Source of the DNA: Mameliella sp. MMSF_3455
Lineage (GTDB): Bacteria; Pseudomonadota; Alphaproteobacteria; Rhodobacterales; Rhodobacteraceae
Length of the DNA: 64,000 bases
NCBI RefSeq assembly: GCF_030733205.1
Contig: NZ_JASHJL010000011.1
Span: 1 to 64,000, forward strand
Direction of reading: 5' to 3'
Below, in pieces: positions 8,169-16,647 of this stretch. The notes under the pieces were generated by a model that saw only the letters and a program-made list of their open reading frames with translations, made no database searches and had not been told where the DNA came from. The translations under genes were made by a program, and so were the position numbers. Within the stretch, counting starts at the first letter, position 1. The number at the start of each line of letters is the position of its first letter.

Positions 8169-9640
8169 TAGTCGTACTGCTCCCGGTATTTGCGCACGAT
8201 GTAGAGGGCGAAGACGTTCAGCCCCAGCGTCATGATGAAGAGGGTCATCCCCAGGGCGAAAGCCACCAGAGCCTCGGGCGAGGCAAAGTCGCTGTCGCCG
8301 GTCAGCTGGCTGACGATCTTGGCGGTCACGGTGGTCATTGCCTCGAAGGGGTTGAGGCTGAGCCGGGCGGCGGCCCCTGCCCCCAGCACCACGATCATGG
8401 TTTCACCGATGGCGCGCGAGGTTGCCAGAAGCACGGCCCCCACGATGCCCGGCAGGGCGGCGGGCAGGATCACTTGCTTGATGGTCTCGGACTTGGTTGC
8501 GCCCAACCCGTAAGAGCCGTCACGCATCGCTTGCGGGACCGCGTTGATGATGTCGTCACTGAGCGAGCTGACGAAGGGGATCAGCATGATGCCCATGGCG
8601 AGGCCCGCGGTGATCACCGCACGCTGGCCACCCATCCAGCCGGTCCCGTCGGGGCCGAAGACGCTCAGCAGCATCGGGCCGATGGTCAGCAGCGCAAAGA
8701 GACCGTAGACGATGGTCGGGATCCCGGCCAGCACCTCGAGCATCGGCTTGGCAAAGCTGCGCACCGGCTTCGAAGCGTATTCCGACAGGTAGACGGCGGC
8801 AAAAAGCCCGATCGGCACCGCCACGATCAGCGCGACCAGCGAAATGTACAAGGTCCCCCAGAGCAGCGGCAGAACGCCCAGGCTGGACGCGCCGCCCCGG
8901 CCGGAAAAGCTGGGCGCCCATTCCAGCAAGGTGAAGAACTCGCTGGCGGGATAAAGGCGGAAGAACTCGATGGTATTGCCGATCAACGAAAACAGGATGC
9001 CGACCGTGGTCAAGACCGCGATCGAGGCGGCCGCGATCAGCAACGCCATGACACCTTTTTCGACCGAGTTGCGGGCGCGGAACGCTTTGTGCGTCTCCTT
9101 GAGACCCCAGAGCGCGCCCAGAAGCGCGACCAGGATCACCGCGCCGGTCATGACCATGTTGCCGGTGCCGTTGACGATGCGGTATTTCTGCGCGGCGCGC
9201 AGGACCGGCTGCGTGATCTGGTTGGTCACGACCTGGTTGGCATCCTTCAGACGCTGCGTGACATCGGTGAAATCGGCACGCGCGTTGCGCGCGAATTCCT
9301 CTGTCATCACACCGGCTGCCACCGCGTTGTCGAGCCCCTCGGCGGTGCGGCGCACCTCGGACAGTACCAGCCCGCGGCTCGAACCCTCGGGGATGTCGCT
9401 GGCCGGGATCATGCCGGAAATCACGTTGGTGACGTAGAACGGCTGGGCCACGAGCCAGACGACCAACAGCAAGCAGGCCGGAACGACGGCCTTCAGCGCC
9501 ACGTTCGACCCGTAGTAGGTCGGCAGCGAATGCAGGTGACGGCGGTCGCCCCCGGCGCTTTGCAACGCGCGGCCACGGCCGAGGAAATACCCCGCCGCCG
9601 CCAGCGCGAGCACGATCACGATGAGCCAGAAAACAGGCAT
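8168..9640 (-). CDS. pstC: phosphate ABC transporter permease PstC (long form)
   Basis: PstC is the second membrane subunit of the phosphate importer. The 490-residue product begins with a membrane anchor (about 2-20) and another at about 50-70. A long extracytoplasmic segment (about 75-155) follows, and then the ABC permease domain. The inner-face loop reads DGSYGLGATKSETIKQVILP, and GIPTIVYGLFALLTIGP is typical of PstC. Like its partner PstA it is the long alphaproteobacterial form. It lies 106 bases downstream of pstS in the same orientation. Confidence 0.95.
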   Translation of the reverse strand: MPVFWLIVIVLALAAAGYFLGRGRALQSAGGDRRHLHSLPTYYGSNVALKAVVPACLLLVVWLVAQPFYVTNVISGMIPASDIPEGSSRGLVLSEVRRTAEGLDNAVAAGVMTEEFARNARADFTDVTQRLKDANQVVTNQITQPVLRAAQKYRIVNGTGNMVMTGAVILVALLGALWGLKETHKAFRARNSVEKGVMALLIAAASIAVLTTVGILFSLIGNTIEFFRLYPASEFFTLLEWAPSFSGRGGASSLGVLPLLWGTLYISLVALIVAVPIGLFAAVYLSEYASKPVRSFAKPMLEVLAGIPTIVYGLFALLTIGPMLLSVFGPDGTGWMGGQRAVITAGLAMGIMLIPFVSSLSDDIINAVPQAMRDGSYGLGATKSETIKQVILPAALPGIVGAVLLATSRAIGETMIVVLGAGAAARLSLNPFEAMTTVTAKIVSQLTGDSDFASPEALVAFALGMTLFIMTLGLNVFALYIVRKYREQYD

Positions 9641-9746
9641 GTGCCCCCCGAAGTCAGGTATGATTGAAAAGGTCCTAAAAGCATTGGGGGCGGCGGAATA
9701 TGCCGCCCCCGCAGGCGTCAGGTGAAATCGACCCTCGAAGGGGTGA

Positions 9747-10787
9747 TTACATGCCTTCGCCCATCACGACTTCGTCGGCGACCATCTGCTGGGTCTTGGC
9801 CAGCTCGGGGTCGGACACCAGGCCGTAGTTGGCGAGCGGGCCGGAGGGGCCTGCCAGCTCGTCAGCGACGAAGAACTGGGCGTATTCCTTGAGGCCGGGG
9901 ATCACGCCGATGTGTGCCTTCTTGACGTAGAAGTACAGCGGGCGCGACACCGGGTACTCGCCCGACGCGATGGTCTCGGTCGAGGGCATGACGCCGGCCA
10001 TGGTGGCGACTTTCAGCTTGTCGGTGTTGTTCTCGTAGAACGCCAGGCCGAACACGCCGATGCCGTGTGCGTTGGCGTCGATCGAGGCGAGGGTCTCGGT
10101 GTAGTCACCGTCGATGTCGACCGAACGGCCGTCGGTGCGGACCTCGAGGCAAGCGTCTTCGGCGTCGTCCTCGGACATGCCGGCCGCGATCATCGCGTCG
10201 TGGGCGCCGGTCATCTCGCAGCCAACCGCGATCACCTTCTCTTCGAACACTTCACGGGTGCCGTGCTTGGTGCCCGGGATGAAGGCCAGAATCTCGGCGT
10301 CCGGCAGATCGGCGTTGAAGTCCGACCACTTGGTGTAGGGGTTGTCGACCAGCTCGCCGTCGACCATGACCTTCGGCGCCAGGGCGTTGAAGATGTCTGC
10401 CTGGGTGAAGGCGTTGTAGGCCGGGCCGTCCTGCTGCGAGGCAAAGACGATGCCGTCATAGCCGATGCGGACTTCGATGATGTCGGTCACACCGTTTTCG
10501 GCGCAGGCCTTGATTTCCTTTTCGCGGATCTTGCGCGACGCGTTGGCCACGTCGGTGTGCTCGGTGCCGACACCCTGGCAGAAACGCTTCAGGCCAGCCG
10601 AGGAGCCGCCGGATTCCACAACCGGGGTCGGGAAGTCGGTGTTGGCACCAAAGGCTTCGGCCACGATCGAGGCGTAGGGCAGAACGGTCGAGGAACCGGC
10701 CACCTGGATGTTGTCACGGGCAGCAGCGGCGGTTGCCGAGACAGCTGCGATCGCCATGGCGGAGGCGGTCAGTTTAGCGAATTTCAT
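9747..10787 (-). CDS. pstS: periplasmic phosphate-binding protein PstS
   Basis: PstS captures phosphate in the periplasm and passes it to PstCA. The 346-residue precursor has a signal peptide (about 1-23, ending ATAAAARD). Phosphate-loop motifs follow: AGSSTVLPY near the mature N-terminus, SGGSSAGLKRFC, and IPGTKHGTREVFEEKV. Several cysteines (in FCQGVG, ACAENG, CEMTG, ACLEVR) could form two disulphides. It is the first gene of pstSCAB-phoU-phoB, with GGGAG before the ATG and a three-repeat Pho box about 77 bases upstream. Confidence 0.97.
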   Translation of the reverse strand: MKFAKLTASAMAIAAVSATAAAARDNIQVAGSSTVLPYASIVAEAFGANTDFPTPVVESGGSSAGLKRFCQGVGTEHTDVANASRKIREKEIKACAENGVTDIIEVRIGYDGIVFASQQDGPAYNAFTQADIFNALAPKVMVDGELVDNPYTKWSDFNADLPDAEILAFIPGTKHGTREVFEEKVIAVGCEMTGAHDAMIAAGMSEDDAEDACLEVRTDGRSVDIDGDYTETLASIDANAHGIGVFGLAFYENNTDKLKVATMAGVMPSTETIASGEYPVSRPLYFYVKKAHIGVIPGLKEYAQFFVADELAGPSGPLANYGLVSDPELAKTQQMVADEVVMGEGM

Positions 10788-10863
10788 GGATAGCTCCCTG
10801 AACTTAGGAATCAGTCATCCCCACGATGACCTTGGCCCGGACCGCTAAAGGCCCCGCGCTATG

Positions 10864-10896
10864 GTTTTGTGACGCTTCGGTAACAGTTTTATGACA
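10864..10896 (-). promoter_or_regulatory. Pho box (three 11-bp direct repeats) of the pst operon
   Basis: On the minus strand, three successive 11-base units read TGTCATAAAAC, then TGTTACCGAAG, then CGTCACAAAAC. The PhoB consensus unit is CTGTCAT plus an A/T-rich tetranucleotide, so the first two units form a near-ideal Pho box and the third extends it. The position, 77-109 bases before the pstS start, fits activation of the operon whose last gene is phoB. Confidence 0.85.
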
Positions 10897-11035
10897 CCCG
10901 CCAGTTGAGGCCGATCAACCCCCTGTCAGGGCTGACGAATCGAACCCACCCGGCGGATCGGCAGCAAAGGCAACAGGCCGGACCCGACGTCAGCAAGGAC
11001 CAAGCGACGCAAGCCACTGTTACATTCGGCGCCAT
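10897..11035. other. rest of the phoR-pstS spacer
   Basis: The phoR-pstS spacer (10788-11093) is just over 300 bases. Besides the Pho box and the phoR terminator I see no coding frame or further motif I can support. Confidence 0.5.
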
Positions 11036-11067
11036 CAAAAAGGCCCCCCGAATCGAAACGGAGGGCC
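11036..11067 (-). terminator. Rho-independent terminator after phoR
   Basis: On the minus strand, GGCCCTCCG and CGGGGGGCC pair across an 8-base loop and are followed by TTTTTGATGG. It lies 26 bases past the phoR stop. phoR is therefore probably transcribed separately from the pst operon that follows. Confidence 0.88.
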
Positions 11068-11093
11068 GTATGGGCGGGAACTGTCGGGCCAGG

Positions 11094-12134
11094 TCAGCCC
11101 ACGGGCAGGATGATCGTAAAACGGGTGCCTTGCCACTTTTTGCTGTCGATCCGGAGCCGTCCGCGGTGTCGGTTGACGATATGCTTGACGATCGCCAGCC
11201 CCAGCCCCGTGCCGCCCATCTCGCGTGAGCGGTGGTTGTCGACCCGGTAGAACCGTTCGGTCAGGCGCGGCAGATGGATAGGGTCGATCCCCGGGCCGCT
11301 GTCCTCGACGACCAGCGTCACGCCCTGCCCCTGCAAGCGCGAGACATAGTCAGCGGCCGACAGGCGCACCGTGACCGTCGTGCCTTCACCGCTGTACTTG
11401 ATGCCGTTTTCGATCAGGTTTGTCAGGACCTGGCGCAACTGGTCCTCATCCCCGGGCACCATCACTCGCCGCCCCTCTGGCAGATCATGGGCCAGGGTCA
11501 CACCGTTGTCCTCTGCCATCGGCGTCAGCCCCTGGATGGTCGAAAGCACCAGTTCCGCCAGGTCCAGCCGAGAGGTCGGGCGCACGCGCTCTTCGGCCTC
11601 GACCCGGCTCAGGGACAGCAGATCGCCGACAAGGCGGTTCATCCGGTGGGCCTCGGCCTCCATAATGTCGAGGAATCTCTGCTGCCCGGCGGGATCGTTG
11701 CGGGCCGGTCCCTTCAGGGTTTCGATGAACCCGATCAGGGCGGTCAGCGGCGTGCGCAGTTCATGGCTGACGTTGGCGACGAAATCACGCCGCATCTGCA
11801 CCAGTTGATGCGCATGGGTCACGTCCTCGAACGAGACCATGACACCGCCGCCGGTGGGCAGGTTCACCGCACGCACGGACACGCGAAAGGTGGTGTCCTG
11901 ACGACCGTCGTTGCCAAGGTAGTCGGTGGCACGTGGCGCCCCGTCGCGCAAGCAGTTCTCGATGGCGTCCAGCAATTGCGGCTGACGCAGCGCCGTCAGG
12001 AAATGCCGCCCGCCGATACCCGCGCCCAACAGGGCGCGGGCCGGTTCGTTCGCCGCCTCGATCCGTTCGTCGCTGCGGATCACCAGGGCGGGCATCGGCA
12101 CCGCGTCGACGAAACCGGCGACGAAGTCGGACAT
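11094..12134 (-). CDS. phoR: phosphate regulon sensor histidine kinase PhoR (no membrane anchor)
   Basis: PhoR autophosphorylates and transfers phosphate to PhoB. The 346-residue product has a PAS domain (about 10-105). HisKA follows, with His124 in FVANVSHELRTPLTALIGF. The HATPase domain carries the N box NLIENGIKYS, DSGPGI and GGTGLGLAIVKHIV. Unlike the E. coli protein there is no N-terminal membrane helix or charged region, so it should be cytosolic or recruited by PhoU/Pst. The start codon overlaps the stop of the upstream PLP-enzyme gene (ATGA), which implies co-translation with a sulphur amino-acid gene. Assignment to PhoR rests on sequence plus adjacency to pst. Confidence 0.93.
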   Translation of the reverse strand: MSDFVAGFVDAVPMPALVIRSDERIEAANEPARALLGAGIGGRHFLTALRQPQLLDAIENCLRDGAPRATDYLGNDGRQDTTFRVSVRAVNLPTGGGVMVSFEDVTHAHQLVQMRRDFVANVSHELRTPLTALIGFIETLKGPARNDPAGQQRFLDIMEAEAHRMNRLVGDLLSLSRVEAEERVRPTSRLDLAELVLSTIQGLTPMAEDNGVTLAHDLPEGRRVMVPGDEDQLRQVLTNLIENGIKYSGEGTTVTVRLSAADYVSRLQGQGVTLVVEDSGPGIDPIHLPRLTERFYRVDNHRSREMGGTGLGLAIVKHIVNRHRGRLRIDSKKWQGTRFTIILPVG

Positions 12135-13312
12135 CAGGCGGCGCCCCTTGCCGCGGCAAGCCCGTCGGCGAAACAGGCGATCAGGGCGTCAGGGTCTTCA
12201 AGGCCAACGGAGACGCGGAAGAACCCTTCGGACACCCCCATCTTTGCGCGCGCCTCGGGCGTCAGGGCCCGGTGCGAGGACGATGCGGGATGCGACAGCG
12301 TGGTGCCCACGTCGCCCAGCGTGGGTGCAAAGGCGATGCCGCTGGCGGCTTCGGCAAAGGCATTTGCCGCCGCACGCCCGCCCTCGATTTCAAAGCTGAC
12401 CATGTGACCGCCCTGCCCCTTGAGCAGCGATTGTGCACGCGCTGCCTCGGGGTGATCGGGCCGGGTGGGATACAGCACCCGCGTTACGCCCTCGGCGCCG
12501 GAAAGGTAATCCGCCAGACGTTGCGATGTGTCCTGCGCGCGTGCATAGCGCAGCGCAAAGGTCGCAAGGCCCCGTTCGGCCAGCCAGCAATCAAAGGGGC
12601 TGGGCGTCATGCCCGTGGTGACGGCAAAGATGCGCATCCGCTCGGCCAGTTCCGGGTCTTTTGCCGCGACCCACCCAAGGGTGGCGTCGGAGTGGCCGGC
12701 CAGCAGCTTGGTCACCGAATGCAGAACGATGTCGGCGCCATGCTCGAAGGGCCGGATTCCCAGAGGCGTGGTAAAGGTGTTGTCCACCACCAGCAGCACG
12801 CCTCGTTCCGCGCAGACCTCTGCCACGGCGTCCAGGTCCGCAATGCGGATGGTCGGGTTCGAGACCACTTCGATCAGCACCATTCGGGTTTCCGGGCGGA
12901 TCGCCTTGGCCACTGCGGTCGCGTCGGTGGCATCCACCAGCGTGGTCGCGATCCCAAGGCGCGGCAGATCCTCGGCCATCATGCGCAACGACCGGCCATA
13001 CAATTGATCTGCACCGATCACATGTTCGCCGGTCTTGCACAGGCCCAGCAGGACCGCGCTGACCGCCGCCATGCCAGAGCCGAGCACAAGCCCCCCGCTG
13101 GCCCCTTCGAGCGCATCGATACGCTGCGCCAGGATATCCGCATTCGGGTGCCCCTCACGCGCGTAGGTATAGCCGGTTTCGCGGCCCTCGTACTGGGAGT
13201 CGAGTTCATCCGGAGAGGTCGATGCATAAACCACCGAAGGTGCAATCGGAGAAATCACCGGCGTCGAGAGAGAAGCGGGCCAACCGGCCGGACGTTGCAG
13301 GGTTTTTTTCAT
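12134..13312 (-). CDS. Cys/Met-metabolism PLP-dependent enzyme (cystathionine gamma-synthase/lyase family)
   Basis: The 392-residue enzyme belongs to the trans-sulphuration family (MetB/MetC/MegL type). The PLP lysine lies in HSVTKLLAGHSD. The phosphate-binding part is LGSGMAAVSA, and the aspartate contacting the cofactor nitrogen is in VVDNTFTTPLGI. Near the C-terminus, FFRVSVGLEDPDALI is the family signature. The substrate (cystathionine, methionine or O-acylhomoserine) cannot be settled by eye. It is annotated here as aminotransferase-fold PLP enzyme only. It overlaps phoR by four bases, an unusual partner. Confidence 0.9.
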   Translation of the reverse strand: MKKTLQRPAGWPASLSTPVISPIAPSVVYASTSPDELDSQYEGRETGYTYAREGHPNADILAQRIDALEGASGGLVLGSGMAAVSAVLLGLCKTGEHVIGADQLYGRSLRMMAEDLPRLGIATTLVDATDATAVAKAIRPETRMVLIEVVSNPTIRIADLDAVAEVCAERGVLLVVDNTFTTPLGIRPFEHGADIVLHSVTKLLAGHSDATLGWVAAKDPELAERMRIFAVTTGMTPSPFDCWLAERGLATFALRYARAQDTSQRLADYLSGAEGVTRVLYPTRPDHPEAARAQSLLKGQGGHMVSFEIEGGRAAANAFAEAASGIAFAPTLGDVGTTLSHPASSSHRALTPEARAKMGVSEGFFRVSVGLEDPDALIACFADGLAAARGAA

Positions 13313-13565
13313 GTGTGGTGGTTCCTTTTGTCTGCGCCGACGCTGCTTAGCCCATCGTCCCGGCGTCGTCGATAGTCCCGGAGAGCCATCTCCGTTCGAC
13401 GCAACGACAGGAATGCAGTCCAGATTTCATCCGCCCCGTCCCAAGCCGGAACAGACCGTTGCGTCGAAGGCGTGTCAGGATCGCCGGCCGGGCTGTCGTG
13501 CGGATGCACCAAGCTGTGAACGTACCACGCCGACCGACTGACGCCGTCTTTACGCCAACCGCTCT

Positions 13566-14087
13566 TCAGACCGGTTTCAGGCCAGCGGCAAAACGTGCCG
13601 CGTTGGCCTGGTAGCCAAGGGCGGATTTCTTCAGACCTTCGATGGCCGCCTCGTCCAGTTGACGAACAACCTTGCCCGGCATCCCCATCACCAGGCTGCC
13701 GTCGGGGATTTCCTTGCCTTCGGTCACGAGAGCGCCGGCACCGATCAGGCAATTCCGCCCGATCTTGGCGCCGTTGAGGATCGTCGCCCCCATGCCGATC
13801 AGCGTGTTGTCCCCGATGGTACAGCCGTGCAGCATGACCTTGTGCCCGATGGTGCAGCCCTTCCCGATCACCAGCGGATACCCCATGTCGGTGTGACAGA
13901 CAGTGTTCTCCTGCAGGTTCGATCCTTCGCCGACACGGATTTCCTCGTTGTCGCCGCGCAGCGTGCAGCCGAACCAGACCGAGGACTTCGCCTCCATCAC
14001 CACCTTGCCGATCAGGTTGGCATCCGGCGCGACCCAGGCGTCCGAGGCCAGTTCCGGGGCGATCCCGTCCAATGCGTACAGCGTCAT
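13566..14087 (-). CDS. gamma-carbonic-anhydrase-family hexapeptide-repeat protein
   Basis: This 173-residue protein is a left-handed beta-helix of hexapeptide repeats such as [25 protein letters not shown]. Three histidines sit where the gamma-class metal ligands are found ([14 protein letters not shown]). Members form trimers and bind zinc or iron; many bacterial ones (YrdA/PaaY group) have weak or no carbonic anhydrase activity. The start overlaps the gmk stop (ATGA), so it is the third gene of yicC-gmk-gamma-CA. The role in this cell is not evident. Confidence 0.93.
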   Translation of the reverse strand: MTLYALDGIAPELASDAWVAPDANLIGKVVMEAKSSVWFGCTLRGDNEEIRVGEGSNLQENTVCHTDMGYPLVIGKGCTIGHKVMLHGCTIGDNTLIGMGATILNGAKIGRNCLIGAGALVTEGKEIPDGSLVMGMPGKVVRQLDEAAIEGLKKSALGYQANAARFAAGLKPV

Positions 14088-14734
14088 GACAGTTCCTCGA
14101 ATTCGGTTTGCAGGTGGCGGACGTGTTCAACCAGCGCGGGCTGTTGCGAGCGCCGCAGGCGGGTTGCGGTGACGATTGTCTTCAGACGGTCGAAGGTGGC
14201 GTCCAGATCATCGTTGACCAACACGAAGTCATAGCCATCCCAATGGCTGATCTCGTCCCAGCTTTTCTGCATCCGCTTGGCGATCACATCCGGCGCATCC
14301 TGTCCCCGGCTGACCAGCCGGCGGTGCAGTTCCTCGATCGACGGCGGCAGGATGAAGACCGACAGCGTATGCTGGCCAAGCGCAGAGTTGCGGATCTGCT
14401 GCGCCCCCTGCCAGTCGATATCGAACAGCACGTCGCAGCCCTGTCCGATCGCCTCTTCGACGGGTGCGCGGGGGCTGCCGTAGAAATTGCCGAACACATG
14501 CGCGTGTTCCAGCATGCCCTGCTCGGCGACCGACCGCTTGAAGCTTTCCTCGGTCATGAAATGGTAATGCTCGCCATCCACCTCGCCGGGGCGCGGCTTG
14601 CGCGTTGTGGCAGAGACCGAAAACCGCAACGAGGGGTCCCAGTCCAGCAGGCGCCGCGAGAGCGTGGATTTCCCCGCCCCCGAGGGCGAGGAGAGGATGA
14701 TGAGCAAACCGCGGCGGGTCGTGTCGGGAGTCAT
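14084..14734 (-). CDS. gmk: guanylate kinase
   Basis: Guanylate kinase phosphorylates GMP to GDP with ATP in the cytosol. The 216-residue product has the P-loop [10 protein letters not shown] near residue 15, and the GMP-binding region [17 protein letters not shown] followed by HYHFM. The lid and adenine region is near [15 protein letters not shown]. The ATG at 14734 fits the family. A GTG at 14746, overlapping the yicC stop, is an alternative. The open frame extends far upstream without a stop, but that part lies antiparallel to nothing conserved and overlaps yicC in another frame. Confidence 0.97.
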   Translation of the reverse strand: MTPDTTRRGLLIILSSPSGAGKSTLSRRLLDWDPSLRFSVSATTRKPRPGEVDGEHYHFMTEESFKRSVAEQGMLEHAHVFGNFYGSPRAPVEEAIGQGCDVLFDIDWQGAQQIRNSALGQHTLSVFILPPSIEELHRRLVSRGQDAPDVIAKRMQKSWDEISHWDGYDFVLVNDDLDATFDRLKTIVTATRLRRSQQPALVEHVRHLQTEFEELS

Positions 14735-14742
14735 GGTCAGGG

Positions 14743-15633
14743 TCACTCTACGTTCTGGACCTGCTCGCGCATCTGGTCGATCACGGTCTTTAGCGCCAGG
14801 CCCGCGCGCGTCAACTGCGTGTCGCCGGATTTCGAACAGAGCGTGTTGGCCTCGCGGTTGAACTCCTGCATCAGGAAATCGAACTTGCGTCCCACGGCCC
14901 CCTTGACCTCCAGCAGTTCGCGGGCGGCGGCGATATGGGCACGCAGCCGGTCGATTTCCTCGGTGATGTCGGATTTCACCGCGATCAGCGCCAGTTCCTG
15001 TGCCAGGCGCGCCTCGTCGACGCCATCGGCATTTTCGATCACGCGACGCAACTGTTCTCTCAGGCGCTCGGTCTGATGCGGCTGGCGTTCGGCCACGGCG
15101 GCCTGGGCCTCGTCCACCAGCTCCGCGATCTCGTCCAGTTGCTGGATCAGGATACGGGCAAGCGCGCTGCCTTCCGACCGGCGCATGGCGACAAAGCTGT
15201 TCAGCGCCAGGTCGAAGTCCGCCAGCAGCTCGGTGCACAGCGCCTTCGGGTCCGCCTCGGGCACCTCGGCAGTCAGCACGCCGCGCAGGGCCACGATCTC
15301 TGCCGCGGTTGACGGCGCCAGTGACAGCCCCTTGTCCATCGCGTCGCTTTCGATCCGCTGCATCGCGGCCAGGACGGCAGCCAGCTGCGCCTCGTCGACG
15401 CGCAGCCCGCCCTCGGTCTCTTCTGCGGCCAGCTTCAGCGAGATCTGCACGTTCCCGCGTTTCAGCCGTTCCGCACAGCGTGCCCGAACGCCGGCCTCCA
15501 GCCCTTCGATCCCGTCCGGAATGCGCAGTCGCAGGTCCAGCCCCTTGCCGTTGACCCCGCGCAATTCCCATGTCCAGCTGCGGCCAAGACCCTGGCCGTT
15601 CTGGCTGGCGAAGCCCGTCATGGATTGCCGCAT
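14743..15633 (-). CDS. YicC/YloC-family endoribonuclease
   Basis: The 296-residue product starts [15 protein letters not shown], which is the YicC signature. It contains [19 protein letters not shown] and ends with [20 protein letters not shown], the conserved C-terminal DUF1732 block. E. coli YicC is reported as an endoribonuclease acting on the small RNA RyhB; the role here is inferred from that. The start at 15633 has GGGGAGAGGCGAG in front; 20 upstream in-frame codons are not conserved. It forms an operon with gmk, an order common in bacteria. Confidence 0.95.
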   Translation of the reverse strand: MRQSMTGFASQNGQGLGRSWTWELRGVNGKGLDLRLRIPDGIEGLEAGVRARCAERLKRGNVQISLKLAAEETEGGLRVDEAQLAAVLAAMQRIESDAMDKGLSLAPSTAAEIVALRGVLTAEVPEADPKALCTELLADFDLALNSFVAMRRSEGSALARILIQQLDEIAELVDEAQAAVAERQPHQTERLREQLRRVIENADGVDEARLAQELALIAVKSDITEEIDRLRAHIAAARELLEVKGAVGRKFDFLMQEFNREANTLCSKSGDTQLTRAGLALKTVIDQMREQVQNVE

Positions 15634-15705
15634 CTCGCCTCTCCCCTCGTATTGCCAAAGGGGGTATCGGCAGACGCGTCCGGGCGCAAGCACCCTGCCG
15701 GTTCG

Positions 15706-15720
15706 TTAACCTTCGCTTTA
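15706..15720 (+). promoter_or_regulatory. possible CtrA-type site
   Basis: TTAA, seven bases, then TTTA (TTAACC half-site intact) matches the CtrA consensus TTAA-N7-TTAA in seven of eight positions. It lies between the divergent yicC and PAS genes, 114 bases before the PAS start. One weak match in a 64-kb window is not strong evidence. Confidence 0.2.
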
Positions 15721-15833
15721 GAAATAGGACGAATTTGAGGCGAACCTCTGCTAGTAATGATTTCGTAACCTTGATTAAGCAGGCTTGGTGGCAGGGGGCC
15801 CGCCATGCTGCACCGGACGACAGGAATTTTGGC

Positions 15834-16538
15834 ATGTTGGGCAAAGGCGGAAGTGGCGAGGACGTCGTTTCAATGACGGATCGGGAAAAGATGCGGCGGC
15901 TGGCGCCACTGCGGCAGGTCGAGGCCTATTGGCACGGCCTTTGCGCCCGCGATGCCGTGCCGCTGCGCAGTCAGATCGACCCGCGCGGCATGGAGGACGC
16001 GCTGGAAAGCGCATTCCTGATGGAACGTATCGCGCCCACGATGGCAAAGATCCGCGTGGCAGGCACGCATCTCAACGACCTGATGGGCATGCAGATCGCC
16101 GGGATGCCCCTGTCCAGCCTGATCGCGCCCTCGGACCGTGAGCGTTTTGGCCAGGCGGTGGCAGAGCTTTTCGCCGGCCCCTGCATCGTCCGTATCGATC
16201 TCACCGCCGAAGGCGGGTTCGGCAAGCCGGACATGGAGGCCAACATGGTGCTTCTTCCGCTGCGCTCGGATTTCGGCGACCAGACCCGCGCGCTGGGCGC
16301 CCTTGTCAGCCACGGCCGGATCGGGCGTACGCCACGTCGCTTCGTGCTGCGCCATGTCGAGGTGACACCGGCCCTGACCGGAAAAGATGTCGTCCCAACG
16401 CATCGCCCCAAGGAAATCGAGCCAAGCCTGCGCGAGGACCCCGCACGTTTTGCCCCGCGGGCCAGCGAACCGAATGAAAGCACGCGCGCGCCGATCACGG
16501 AACGCGGCCACCTCAAGCTGATAGTCAAGAACGACTGA
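15834..16538 (+). CDS. PAS-domain protein (PAS_5 type)
   Basis: The 234-residue protein has one PAS-like domain at about 25-150 ([41 protein letters not shown]). This is the arrangement of the alphaproteobacterial PAS_5 family. A PilZ-like or disordered polar C-terminus follows. There is no kinase, cyclase or DNA-binding domain. The ATG at 15834 has AGGA eight bases before it; Met14 (15873) is an alternative start. It is divergent from yicC and convergent with the DAHP synthase gene. A signal-sensing role is known only in general for PAS domains. Confidence 0.85.
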   Translation: MLGKGGSGEDVVSMTDREKMRRLAPLRQVEAYWHGLCARDAVPLRSQIDPRGMEDALESAFLMERIAPTMAKIRVAGTHLNDLMGMQIAGMPLSSLIAPSDRERFGQAVAELFAGPCIVRIDLTAEGGFGKPDMEANMVLLPLRSDFGDQTRALGALVSHGRIGRTPRRFVLRHVEVTPALTGKDVVPTHRPKEIEPSLREDPARFAPRASEPNESTRAPITERGHLKLIVKND

Positions 16539-16593
16539 GACGGGCCGTCATCGTTCAGGGGACGCCCCGAAACACGAAGCGGCCCAAGTGAAA

Positions 16594-16627
16594 TCGCCCC
16601 CGCAGTTTCCTGCGGGGGCGTTCCTCA
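16594..16627. terminator. bidirectional terminator between PAS gene and DAHP synthase gene
   Basis: CGCCCCCGCAG and CTGCGGGGGCG pair across a TTTC loop. The hairpin sits between convergent genes, 56 bases past the PAS stop and 21 past the DAHP synthase stop. The T-tracts are short on both sides. Confidence 0.75.
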
Positions 16628-16647
16628 TTGCTGGGGCGTCAGCCTTC

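Noticed and set aside
6105-8171. 688-residue open frame antisense to pstB/pstA
   Set aside because: It is His/Arg/Gln/Asp-rich with no family motif, an artefact of high-GC codon bias on the opposite strand of well-supported pst genes.
8006-9667. 553-residue plus-strand frame over pstC
   Set aside because: Same kind of antisense shadow; composition is biased and no ribosome-binding site or domain is visible.
13311-13541. Possible small gene between the PLP-enzyme and gamma-carbonic-anhydrase genes
   Set aside because: Frames on both strands lack a convincing start, ribosome-binding site or protein-like composition.
14743-15844. Apparent N-terminal extension fused to guanylate kinase
   Set aside because: The upstream part of the frame lies within yicC in another frame and is repetitive Arg/Gly/Ala sequence. 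Guanylate kinase starts at 14734.
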